A stretch of DNA of 6,590 nucleotides from Gammaproteobacteria bacterium UBA3067 (GCA_002366835.1 DFBZ01000034.1:1-6590); one strand, 5' to 3'; counted from the stretch's first letter, positions 1 through 6,590 are shown. A program made the numbers and translations. The notes: a model not told the origin generated them from the letters alone.

Positions 1-3000
1 TATTGGCCCCGCTGGTGAGTGGTGCAGAATTAATTTTGCCGGAAGGCGAACTTATTGATGCAGTAAACATATCCAGACAAATCGAAAAATACCATGTGTC
101 TTTGGTCAATTGCGCCCCCTCTGTTTTTTACCCCTTATTAGAAGCCATTGACTCTGGCAACTATCAAACACTTTCAAGTTTACGCCAAGTTATATTTGGC
201 GGTGAGCCCATTCAGCTAGCGCGCCTTTTACCTTGGTTAGAAGATGGGCAGTGCCACGTGCAAGTCGTTAATAATTATGGGCCAACAGAATGTACTGATA
301 TTGCGGCGTTTTACCGGCTAAGTGAAGAGGATATAAAATCTAATAATCCTATTCCCGTGGGCAGAGCAAACGATAATGTCGCACTGTATTTGGTGAATGA
401 GGATAATCAATTGCTGCCCCAAGGCCTCATTGGCGAGTTATGTATTTCTGGTGAAGGCGTAGGGCTGGGTTATCTTAATCGCGAAGAGCTAAATAAAACC
501 AGCTTTGAAGTGAACCCTTACTGCGATGAAATAACTATTAGCAGCGATAAAACTGAGCCTCTATTTCCAGAGGGCTTGCAGCGCTGGTATCGCAGTGGCG
601 ATTTAATGCGATACCAGCCCGATGGTAATCTCGAATTTATCAGCCGAAAAGATTTTCAGGTCAAGGTGCGAGGGCTGCGTATAGAACCGGGTGAAATCGA
701 GTGGGCATTAAATCAATCGCCACTGGTGGAGGCCTCCCTTGTTCTTGCCCATGAAGACAAGTTACTGGCATTTGTATTAAAAAATTCCGATAGCAAACAA
801 CAGGATTGGCAAGACTGGGACTGGCGCAAGCACCTACGTCGTTATGTACCAGACTCCATGCTGCCCTCCTTATTGCAGCCCCTTGCGCAGTGGCCGCTAA
901 CGCCCAATGGAAAGATTGATCGCAAGGCGTTACCCAAATTGGCGGGGGATGACGCGCGAAACTATGTGGCGCCACGTAATCCTGTGGAAGAGGCGCTGTG
1001 TGAAATATGGGCGCAGGTGCTCGGTCTGGATCAAGTGGGCATCGAGGATAACTTTTTTGAAATCGGCGGCCACTCCCTGCTGGCCACCCGCATTATCTCC
1101 CGTTGTCGGTCGCGCTTTCAGGTGGAGGTGCCGCTAAGGGAGCTATTTGAATCCCCCACCATTGCCACCCTCGCAGTGTTAGTAGAAAAAAGCAAAAACA
1201 AGCTGAGCGCACCACCCATTGAAACTGCCCCCGCCGGTACAGACATCCCCCTTTCTTTCGCCCAGCAGCGTTTATGGTTTATTGATCAGCTGAACCCCGG
1301 CAATGTGGCCTACCTGATGCCAGGGGCTTTTAAGATTCGCGGCCCACTCAATAATGAACGTTTTATACAAGCCCTGAAAAAAGTAGTAAAGCGGCACCAG
1401 ATTTTACGCACCCGTATACTCAGTCGTGATGGAGAAGGTTGGCAGGAAATGTATGAGGCATCTACTTGGCAGCCTCATCTAATTGACCTCAGCACAGAAA
1501 AAAATCAACAAGCGCGTATAGAAAAACTCATAAAAACGAATTCAAATACCGCCCTAGACCTGAGTGAAGATGCATTATTTAAAATCACCCTGGCAAAATT
1601 ATCTGATAACGAGACCTTATTAGTTTCCTGCATGCACCATATCATTGGCGATGGTTGGTCTTTTGGCCTCTTGCTGCGGGAGTTGGCATTCTATTACGGC
1701 CTCGAAAATGGGCGAACAGATGAACAAGACTTGCCCCCGCTACCAGTGCAATACGGAGATTATTCCCTTTGGCAGCGTAACTGGATGCAGGGTGAGGTTT
1801 TAGATGCCCATATTGATTTTTGGCAGCAACAATTGTTGGGCGCACCTGCTGTTTTAAATTTGCCCTTTGATCGCCCTCGGCCGAAGGTGCAAAGTTTTGA
1901 AGGCAGTAACTATGCCTTTACCATAGAAAAATCACTGGCGGAAAAATTAAAAGCCGCGAGTCAAGACCAGCAAATCACCCTGTTTATGTTATTGCTGGGG
2001 GCGTATAAAATTCAGCTCTCCCGTTACAGCGGGCAAAAGGATATCTGTGTTGGTCTGCCCGTAGCGGGGCGCGACCATGCACCCACGGAAGAGCTTATCG
2101 GCTTGTTTCTTAATGCCATTGTATTACGCACACAATTTGAAGGTAATGCCACACTCGTCGATTATTATCAGCAATTAAAATCGAATTTATTGGCTTGTCT
2201 TTCACATCAGGATCTACCCGCCGAGATACTATTAGAACAACTTAATATCGAACGCAGTCTCTCCCATGCACCAGTCGCACAAGTGGGTTTTCAACTGCAG
2301 AGTTTTGATGAGCTGGGCGAGCTACCCGCATTCGCCGGATTAGAATTAGAAAACCTTCCCCTCGGGCGTGTGTCTTCCAAATACGACATGACCTTTATAT
2401 TAAGGGAAAGCAAAGACGGTTTGGGTGGTGTAGTGGAATACAGCACCGCCTTATTTGATGAAAGCAGCATCGCGCAATTTGTGCAGCATTATATTACTTT
2501 GCTTGAAAGTATTGTTTCCTCCTTCGAGCAAGGCATTGATGATGTCGGCTTGGTGACGAAGGCCCAATTAGCAAAACACGTTCAGGGCGGCGAACAGGCG
2601 TGTGAAATATCCCCCCTTAGCCATATGCAGCGTGATCTCGTTTTACTAAGTCGTGTCACGCCCGATACTCTGGACAACTGCTTCGGCGGTGCGCTTATTT
2701 TTCCAAACAAAGTAGATGGCGATCTACTTTATAAAGCAATGGAAAAACTAGCTGGGCAAAGCAGTATTCTTAGAAGCCGCATCGCTTTGGCCACTGCCCC
2801 TTGGCTGGACGATGCCTATCGGCTTGTTGGTAAAGACATACAGCTAGAATGGGAAACTCGCTCAGATAGTCGCTTTGAAAATGCGGCCCAAAGCGAAGCC
2901 TATGTGCGTGCTTTCGTATTTCGCCCCTATGATCTGACTGGCAAATTGTTACGGTTTCAATTATTAAAAACCGACGATAAGGATTATCTATTAATCGCCG

Positions 3001-6000
3001 CCCATCACGCGCTGATGGATGGCATGGGTGTCACGAGTATGGTGGCCTCCTTATTAGAGGTTTATCATTCTCTGAACACGCAGCAAGAAACTCTTCTGCC
3101 TGAAGAATATTTCCCCCAATACCTTAAAAAAGAACGCCAGCATACCGACACACCCGAAGCCATTCGATTTTGGCGGGATAAATTATCCTCCACAGCAGGC
3201 CTTTCCCAATGGCGCATCAATAAATCCATAGATCAGCCCCTGAATAATGAAGGTGCCCAAGAAATAGTGAGGCGTTCTAAAACACTGGACGAAGCCCACT
3301 GGCAAGGGGTGAAAAAATACTGTCGTGCCCAACGTATTACCCCTGCTTTGTACTTTAAAGGCTTATTCGGTTTGTTGGTGAAGCTGTATTGTCGCCCAGA
3401 AGAAGACTTCTCTTTATTTGAACTGAGCGCTGATTTATTGGGCATGAAATTAAATGCCGCCGGTTGTACAGTGCAGCGCCGCCCCTTTATTTTTGAACTG
3501 GAAGCCATGCAGGCAGATCAAAGCCTCGTGGATTATTTTAAGCGTGTGCGGGAAGAACAGCGCGCAATTAATAAATCCGGCTTTCACACCTCCATTATGA
3601 TGCAAAAATATCTGGTGCCAGAAAGCCGCCTTAGTTTTATGTACAATTATTATCACTTCACCCGTGAGTTTGAAGTAGCAGGCCATAGCTATGACACCTT
3701 GCTATTTCACAATGACGTAGAGCAAGTGCACCTCGTGGTCAATTTTAAGCAAGGCCAGCTGAGCCTCGGTTTGCATTACCCCCAGGGTGAATTTGAAGAC
3801 TTTCAATTCGTTGAACGTTTGGAAGCACTTAGCCAACAAATTATTGGGCATAGTTCACAGGCAGGGGTCGAGCGTATATCCGAACTGGATTTTACCCTGG
3901 CGCAAGAAAAGTCCTTTATTAAACAGCAAATGGTTGGCAAGAAAAAACCGCTTGATAGATTGAACACAGTCCAGCAGCAGTTTGAGATGAGTCAAAAAAA
4001 CCACCCAGAAAAGGTGGCGGTATGTGTCGGCGAAACAGAACTTTCATACGATGAATTACAGCGCTTATCTAATCATCTGGCTGCACAGCTCCTGGAAAAG
4101 GGAATCTCCCAAAACAGTCGCGTCGCAATCTGCCTGCCACGTTCACCAGAATTAATCATCGCTCTGGTGGCCGTGATAAAAGCCGGCGCGACCTATGTGC
4201 CAATTGATATTTCCTACCCCCAAGAACGTATTGCCTACATTGTTAATGACTCTGAGGCAGCACTGGTGATTTCCTCCTCCGCCTTGTTAACACGCCTTCC
4301 AGACTTAAGCAGCCCCTGTTGCTTTATAGAAAACCTAGTAGAGAGTAACAATGTCGAATTAGAAACGAACATTACACACTCTTTCGATGACATTTTTTAT
4401 ATTATCTACACCTCTGGCTCCACCGGCCAGCCAAAAGGAGCAGCGGTAAAACAACAAGGCGTGAGCAACCTGCTGGATTGGTATAGCGAAGAATTTAAAT
4501 TCAACAGCGCCGCTCGACATTTGCTTATTAGCGCCTTTGGTTTTGACCTTACCCAGAAAAACCTTTGGGCGCCGTTGCTGACTGGTGCGTGTATTTATTT
4601 TCCAGAGGAAGAACACTACGACCCTCAACGCCTTTTAGCTCAAATCCAACAGCACAATATCACCACCATTAACTGTGCCCCCAGTGCTTTTTACGGCATT
4701 GTGGAAGCCTGCGAAGGGCGCTATCAAGCCTTGCAGAGTTTGCAGTGGTTGATTCTTGGCGGTGAAGCCATTGTTCTCGATAGACTGCGCGACTGGTTGC
4801 ATTCAGAACATTGCCACGCAAAACTGGTGAATAATTACGGCCCCACCGAGTGCACCGACATCGCCGCCTTTTATATCCTCGACGATATAGATCACAATAC
4901 CGTACCCATCGGTCGCCCCAATACCAATGTTAATTTACATCTGGTCAATGATGCAGGGCAGAAAGTTCCCCCCGGTGTCGTGGGCGAATTATGCATCAGT
5001 GGCGCGGGCGTGGGGGCCGGTTATTTAAATAAGCCGGAGCTTAGCGAAAAAGTATTTCAAACAATTCCAGAGAAAAAATCCAGCAACGAGTTGTGGTATC
5101 GCAGCGGCGATTTAATGTGTCTATTACCGAATGGCGACCTTGAATTTGTGGGCCGTAAAGACTTCCAAATAAAACTGCGCGGTTTGCGTATAGAGCTTCA
5201 AGAAATAGAAGCCGCACTGTTGGCACAAGAGGGAGTGGAAGATTGCCTCGTACAAATTGACCGCAGGCCCCTGGAAAACAATGTAGAAAATGCCGAAGAG
5301 CTAGAACGTTTAGTCGCGTATATCATCGGGCCAGATAGCCTTAATGAAATAAACTGGTTCCAGCATTTAAGTGAAACCTTGCCGGTGTATATGATCCCCT
5401 CCAGCGTGATAGTGCTGAGCCATTGGCCCCTCACCCCAAATGGCAAAGTAGACCGAAGTGCACTACCCAAAATAGAAGAACTAGACGCCACGCCCTTTGT
5501 GCCACCTCGCAATGACATCGAAGAAGGGCTGGCCCAAATCTGGTGCGAAGTACTCGGCTTAAACCGCGTTGGCATCTGGGATAATTTTTTCCAGGTGGGC
5601 GGTAACTCACTATTAGCCGTCCGTATCGTTGCCCGCATGGAGAAAAAATTCCATCTTCAGTTTTCTCTATCAATGTTATTTACAGCACAAAATATTGCTG
5701 AACTCGCACAACTCGTGGCGACCCAGGTAAACCCCGAAAACTGGTCGCCATTGGTGCTTATAAAAGAAGCGCGTCTGGCGGAAGGCGAAAGCCCACTTGA
5801 GCCGCTTTATCTTATTCACCCCGTTGGTGGAACCATCCTGTGCTATCACGCACTGGCCGAAGCCCTGCAAAAGCACGAAGCTAAGCGGCCCATTTACGGA
5901 TTACAGTGCTCCGGCCTTTTGCCAGAGCAAGCAGTGTTTGATCGTTTTGAAGTGATGGCGACTTACTACCTCGAAGTCATTCAAGCCCACCAAAAACAAG

Positions 6001-6590
6001 GCCCGTATTATCTGGCAGGGCAATCCCTCGGCGGTAATATCGCGTGGGAAATGGCGCAACAACTGGGCGCGCAAAACCAAACCATCGCTTTTGTCGGATT
6101 GATTGATACCTTCGCACCACAAAATATTCCAAAGCACTATCGTCAGCAGAGCAGTATCGATCTACTGCGCTCACAATTGGGCGACACCCTGCAACTGGAT
6201 TGGAAAACGCTGGAAAAACAAGACTTAGACCAGCAGATATCAAGCTTCTATACCGCCGCCCAAGAGCAGGGCATTATCAGTGCCGAACTCAGCCTCGACC
6301 AGGTGCAGCGTATGGCCCATGTCATGAAGGCAAACGGTGAAGCATTACTAAACTACCAAGCGCAAGCCTGCGCCGCACCCGTCTTGCATGTGCGTGCCAC
6401 CGAGAATATTAATGGCGACTCCTCCACCGGGTGGTCGGGGCTGGCAACGGGGGGGTATTCCTCTGCCCAGATTGTCGCCAGTCATGATGGCATACTGCAG
6501 GGTGTGGAAGCAGAAAAACTGGCAGAGGTCATTAATGCAGCCTTGGTGAGCGCCGAACAATTAAATGAAAATGTATCTGGTCATAAATGA
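1..6590 (+). CDS. Nonribosomal peptide synthetase, terminal modules A-T-C-C*-A-T-TE (5' partial)
   Basis: Cytoplasmic multidomain enzyme that activates amino acids as aminoacyl-adenylates, holds them as thioesters on phosphopantetheine arms, condenses them and releases the peptide. The frame is open from base 3 (bases 1-2 end the previous codon) to TGA at 6588-6590. The first visible codon, TTG, is internal and not a start: it lies inside an adenylation domain, just after motif A4. Visible domains by residue: A1 1-311, T1 322-395, C1 415-850, C2 869-1298, A2 1321-1822, T2 1831-1908, TE 1932-2183. All core motifs are in one uninterrupted frame, with no frameshift or decay. The terminal TE marks the end of the assembly line. 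The start, any upstream modules and the product cannot be told from this window. The domain assignment is secure; the product is unknown and no gene symbol can be given. Confidence 0.97.
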   Translation, partial: LAPLVSGAELILPEGELIDAVNISRQIEKYHVSLVNCAPSVFYPLLEAIDSGNYQTLSSLRQVIFGGEPIQLARLLPWLEDGQCHVQVVNNYGPTECTDIAAFYRLSEEDIKSNNPIPVGRANDNVALYLVNEDNQLLPQGLIGELCISGEGVGLGYLNREELNKTSFEVNPYCDEITISSDKTEPLFPEGLQRWYRSGDLMRYQPDGNLEFISRKDFQVKVRGLRIEPGEIEWALNQSPLVEASLVLAHEDKLLAFVLKNSDSKQQDWQDWDWRKHLRRYVPDSMLPSLLQPLAQWPLTPNGKIDRKALPKLAGDDARNYVAPRNPVEEALCEIWAQVLGLDQVGIEDNFFEIGGHSLLATRIISRCRSRFQVEVPLRELFESPTIATLAVLVEKSKNKLSAPPIETAPAGTDIPLSFAQQRLWFIDQLNPGNVAYLMPGAFKIRGPLNNERFIQALKKVVKRHQILRTRILSRDGEGWQEMYEASTWQPHLIDLSTEKNQQARIEKLIKTNSNTALDLSEDALFKITLAKLSDNETLLVSCMHHIIGDGWSFGLLLRELAFYYGLENGRTDEQDLPPLPVQYGDYSLWQRNWMQGEVLDAHIDFWQQQLLGAPAVLNLPFDRPRPKVQSFEGSNYAFTIEKSLAEKLKAASQDQQITLFMLLLGAYKIQLSRYSGQKDICVGLPVAGRDHAPTEELIGLFLNAIVLRTQFEGNATLVDYYQQLKSNLLACLSHQDLPAEILLEQLNIERSLSHAPVAQVGFQLQSFDELGELPAFAGLELENLPLGRVSSKYDMTFILRESKDGLGGVVEYSTALFDESSIAQFVQHYITLLESIVSSFEQGIDDVGLVTKAQLAKHVQGGEQACEISPLSHMQRDLVLLSRVTPDTLDNCFGGALIFPNKVDGDLLYKAMEKLAGQSSILRSRIALATAPWLDDAYRLVGKDIQLEWETRSDSRFENAAQSEAYVRAFVFRPYDLTGKLLRFQLLKTDDKDYLLIAAHHALMDGMGVTSMVASLLEVYHSLNTQQETLLPEEYFPQYLKKERQHTDTPEAIRFWRDKLSSTAGLSQWRINKSIDQPLNNEGAQEIVRRSKTLDEAHWQGVKKYCRAQRITPALYFKGLFGLLVKLYCRPEEDFSLFELSADLLGMKLNAAGCTVQRRPFIFELEAMQADQSLVDYFKRVREEQRAINKSGFHTSIMMQKYLVPESRLSFMYNYYHFTREFEVAGHSYDTLLFHNDVEQVHLVVNFKQGQLSLGLHYPQGEFEDFQFVERLEALSQQIIGHSSQAGVERISELDFTLAQEKSFIKQQMVGKKKPLDRLNTVQQQFEMSQKNHPEKVAVCVGETELSYDELQRLSNHLAAQLLEKGISQNSRVAICLPRSPELIIALVAVIKAGATYVPIDISYPQERIAYIVNDSEAALVISSSALLTRLPDLSSPCCFIENLVESNNVELETNITHSFDDIFYIIYTSGSTGQPKGAAVKQQGVSNLLDWYSEEFKFNSAARHLLISAFGFDLTQKNLWAPLLTGACIYFPEEEHYDPQRLLAQIQQHNITTINCAPSAFYGIVEACEGRYQALQSLQWLILGGEAIVLDRLRDWLHSEHCHAKLVNNYGPTECTDIAAFYILDDIDHNTVPIGRPNTNVNLHLVNDAGQKVPPGVVGELCISGAGVGAGYLNKPELSEKVFQTIPEKKSSNELWYRSGDLMCLLPNGDLEFVGRKDFQIKLRGLRIELQEIEAALLAQEGVEDCLVQIDRRPLENNVENAEELERLVAYIIGPDSLNEINWFQHLSETLPVYMIPSSVIVLSHWPLTPNGKVDRSALPKIEELDATPFVPPRNDIEEGLAQIWCEVLGLNRVGIWDNFFQVGGNSLLAVRIVARMEKKFHLQFSLSMLFTAQNIAELAQLVATQVNPENWSPLVLIKEARLAEGESPLEPLYLIHPVGGTILCYHALAEALQKHEAKRPIYGLQCSGLLPEQAVFDRFEVMATYYLEVIQAHQKQGPYYLAGQSLGGNIAWEMAQQLGAQNQTIAFVGLIDTFAPQNIPKHYRQQSSIDLLRSQLGDTLQLDWKTLEKQDLDQQISSFYTAAQEQGIISAELSLDQVQRMAHVMKANGEALLNYQAQACAAPVLHVRATENINGDSSTGWSGLATGGYSSAQIVASHDGILQGVEAEKLAEVINAALVSAEQLNENVSGHK
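3..935 (+). other. Adenylation domain A1 (N-terminal part missing)
   Basis: Activates one amino acid with ATP and loads it onto T1. Visible motifs by residue: A5 NYGPTE 91-96, A6 GELCISGEGVGLGYL 144-158, A7 WYRSGDL 195-201, A8 around RKDF-RGLRIEPGEIE 215-233, a weak A9 near 282-300, and A10 PNGKIDR 301-307 with the catalytic lysine K304. Motifs A1 to A4 lie upstream of the window, so the first three pocket positions cannot be read. Pocket residues by alignment to PheA: N36 (278), I64 (299), G66 (301), N91 (322), D99 (330), I100 (331), K304 (517). All seven are the same in A2. The A6-A7 stretch (residues 159-194) is 14 residues longer than in A2. The domain looks functional; its substrate is unassigned. 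Confidence 0.95.
966..1187 (+). other. Peptidyl carrier (thiolation) domain T1
   Basis: Carries the amino acid activated by A1, and any chain from upstream modules, as a thioester on a phosphopantetheine arm. The core DNFFEIGGHSLL spans residues 349-360, and the attachment serine is S358 (bases 1074-1076). The preceding helix (VEEALCEIWAQVLGL) and the following recognition helix (LRELFESPTIATLAVL) are both present, so the domain is full length. A linker rich in Pro, Ala and Lys, residues 396-414, joins it to C1. As the carrier directly upstream of C1, it presents the donor. Confidence 0.96.
1245..2552 (+). other. Condensation domain C1 (canonical, LCL-like)
   Basis: Forms the peptide bond between the acyl or peptidyl chain on T1 and the amino acid on T2. 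All seven C motifs are recognisable by residue: C1 SFAQQRLWFIDQL 418-430, C2 KRHQILRTR 463-471, C3 MHHIIGDGWS 544-553 with catalytic second histidine H546 and D550, C4 YGDYSLWQ 584-591, C5 IGLFLNAIVLR 699-709, C6 HQDLPAEILLEQL 735-747, C7 SKYDMTFIL 792-800. The wording of the first and fifth motifs and the absence of an upstream E domain fit the LCL subtype, which takes an L-configured donor; that subtype call is by eye. It ends with a usual C-to-A linker (GIDDVGLVTKAQLAK, 844-858), but what follows is a second C-like domain instead of an A domain. Confidence 0.95.
2607..3896 (+). other. Divergent second condensation-like domain C2
   Basis: A full-length C-superfamily fold of about 430 residues directly after C1, with no A or T domain between. 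It has a C1-like start (SPLSHMQRDLVLL, residues 870-882), an intact active-site motif HHALMDG at 1001-1007 (H1002, D1006), and conserved helix patterns such as FWRDKL 1056-1061 and ALYFKGLFGLLVKLY 1115-1129. Motif C2 lacks its histidine (QSSILRSRI, 919-927). C4 is replaced by YFPQYLKKE, and no recognisable C5 (IGxFVN), C6 (HQDxPFE) or C7 is seen. It is not a Cy domain, because HHxxxDG is kept instead of DxxxxD. It ends with its own C-to-A type linker (RISELDFTLAQEKSF). It could modify the bound residue, act on a side chain, dock a partner in trans, or be a vestigial duplicate. The family is sure; the function is unknown. Confidence 0.85.
3963..5468 (+). other. Adenylation domain A2 (complete)
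   Basis: Activates the last amino acid and loads T2. All motifs are present by residue: A1 LSYDEL 1347-1352, A2 IKAGATYVPID 1392-1402, A3 YTSGSTGQPKG 1469-1479, A4 FGFDLTQ 1512-1518, A5 NYGPTE 1611-1616, A6 GELCISGAGVGAGYL 1661-1675, A7 WYRSGDL 1698-1704, A8 RKDF-RGLRIELQEIE 1718-1736, A9 LPVYMIP 1793-1799, A10 PNGKVDR 1812-1818. Pocket residues by alignment to PheA: D1515, L1516, K1519, N1557, I1584, G1586, N1611, D1619, I1620, K1815, giving DLKNIGNDIK. D1515 should bind the substrate alpha-amino group and K1815 the carboxylate and adenylate. The pocket looks polar, but I cannot match it to a known substrate. The A8-A10 stretch is 8 residues longer than in A1 and includes an acidic segment near 1757-1768. 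Confidence 0.97.
5493..5726 (+). other. Peptidyl carrier (thiolation) domain T2
   Basis: Holds the last amino acid as the acceptor for C1, then passes the finished chain to the thioesterase. The core DNFFQVGGNSLL spans residues 1860-1871, with phosphopantetheine serine S1869 (bases 5607-5609). It differs from T1 in having N instead of H just before the serine, a variant seen in carriers elsewhere. The flanking helices (IEEGLAQIWCEVLGL before, LSMLFTAQNIAELAQLV after) are intact. A short linker (about 1909-1931) leads into the TE. Confidence 0.96.
5796..6551 (+). other. C-terminal type I thioesterase (TE) domain
   Basis: An alpha/beta-hydrolase domain that takes the finished peptide from T2 onto its serine and releases it to water or to an internal nucleophile. 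The N-terminal strand and oxyanion region LYLIHPVGGTILCY spans residues 1935-1948. The nucleophile elbow is AGQSLGG at 2005-2011 with S2008 (bases 6024-6026). The acid is probably D2035 in GLIDTF, and the histidine probably H2161 in VASHDG. The triad is therefore complete by position and order, and the length (about 250 residues) is normal. It ends about 12 residues before the stop. Hydrolysis, macrocyclisation and oligomerising release cannot be told apart from sequence alone. Confidence 0.95.
6565..6590 (+). CDS. Probable start of a downstream gene overlapping the NRPS end (MbtH-like candidate, 3' partial)
   Basis: An ATG at 6565 opens a frame different from the NRPS one and runs off the right edge, reading MKMYLVIN followed by GA-, so the next residue is D or E. 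In this frame a TAA (6562-6564) lies directly before the ATG, so translation can begin only at 6565 or at the second ATG, 6571. The string YLVIN-D/E resembles the start of MbtH-like proteins (pattern FLVLVNDEGQ or similar), small partners that bind NRPS adenylation domains and often lie next to NRPS genes. A weak Shine-Dalgarno-like GGTGAG at 6545-6550 is about 14 bases upstream of 6565, rather far, so coupling to NRPS translation is likely. A second possible coupled start is the ATGA at 6587-6590. With only eight codons visible this is tentative. Confidence 0.4.

Noticed and set aside
3..5. TTG at base 3 as a start codon
   Set aside because: It falls within an adenylation domain just after motif A4 (aligned with the W of LWAPLLTG in A2), so it is an internal leucine and the gene starts upstream of the window.
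661..975. Antisense open frame of about 104 codons opposite A1
   Set aside because: It lies wholly opposite conserved A-domain sequence (motifs A8-A10), its translation has no recognisable domain, and long antisense frames are expected opposite a gene with this codon use.
907..1137. Short plus-strand frame inside A1-T1
   Set aside because: Out-of-frame reading of the A10 and carrier core sequence; its Trp/Arg-rich translation is typical of a shadow frame.
2607..3896. C2 as an epimerisation or heterocyclisation domain
   Set aside because: An E domain would normally follow its carrier and carry E-specific motifs, which are not seen. A Cy domain would have DxxxxD in place of the HHxxxDG present here.
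3994..4000. Run of seven A at the C2-A2 junction, possible slippage
   Set aside because: The frame downstream continues straight into all A-domain motifs, and no slippery-site structure or useful alternative product is visible.
5198..5638. Antisense open frame of about 146 codons opposite A2-T2
   Set aside because: The longest of the antisense frames, but it mirrors conserved A8-A10 and carrier motifs, its translation is Ser/Arg-rich with no family resemblance, and no ribosome site stands out.
6449..6455. Run of seven G in the TE region, a possible frameshift site
   Set aside because: The frame stays correct on both sides: the sequence goes on to the putative catalytic His (H2161) and a normal TE end, so there is no sign of a frameshift.

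Overview
The window is filled by one plus-strand reading frame: the 3' part of a large nonribosomal peptide synthetase (NRPS) gene. The frame is open from base 3 to the TGA at 6588-6590. It runs off the left edge, so the true start, any earlier modules and the first part of the first visible domain are missing. Residue n of the visible protein (2195 residues) begins at base 3n. No RNA gene, IS element, CRISPR array, promoter or terminator is visible, and there is no intergenic stretch.

The domain order is adenylation A1 (N-terminus missing) - carrier T1 - condensation C1 - a second, divergent condensation-like domain C2 - adenylation A2 - carrier T2 - type I thioesterase TE, followed by the stop codon. 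This is the termination end of an assembly line. A1 loads an amino acid onto T1. A2 loads one onto T2. C1, a canonical C domain of LCL type, joins the T1-bound chain to the T2-bound amino acid. The TE releases the product by hydrolysis or cyclisation. No epimerisation, methylation, oxidation or cyclisation (Cy) domain is visible, so the two residues are expected to be L unless C2 or a partner in trans changes them.

Two points stand out. First, C1 and C2 lie back to back with no carrier between them. C2 keeps an intact HHxxxDG motif, but the other condensation motifs are eroded, which suggests a specialised rather than routine role. Second, A1 and A2 share every specificity-pocket residue that can be compared. 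The full code of A2, read by alignment to PheA, is D-L-K-N-I-G-N-D-I-K, which does not match any classical code I can recall. The two final residues of the peptide are therefore probably the same amino acid, of unknown identity.

The last 26 bases also contain the likely start of a further gene. It overlaps the NRPS end in another frame and its first residues (MKMYLVIN) resemble the N-terminus of MbtH-like NRPS partner proteins.

The organism is bacterial. Base composition looks roughly balanced and the gene is a multidomain type I NRPS. A Gram-negative, perhaps marine gammaproteobacterial, source is my impression only; nothing in the window fixes the taxon.
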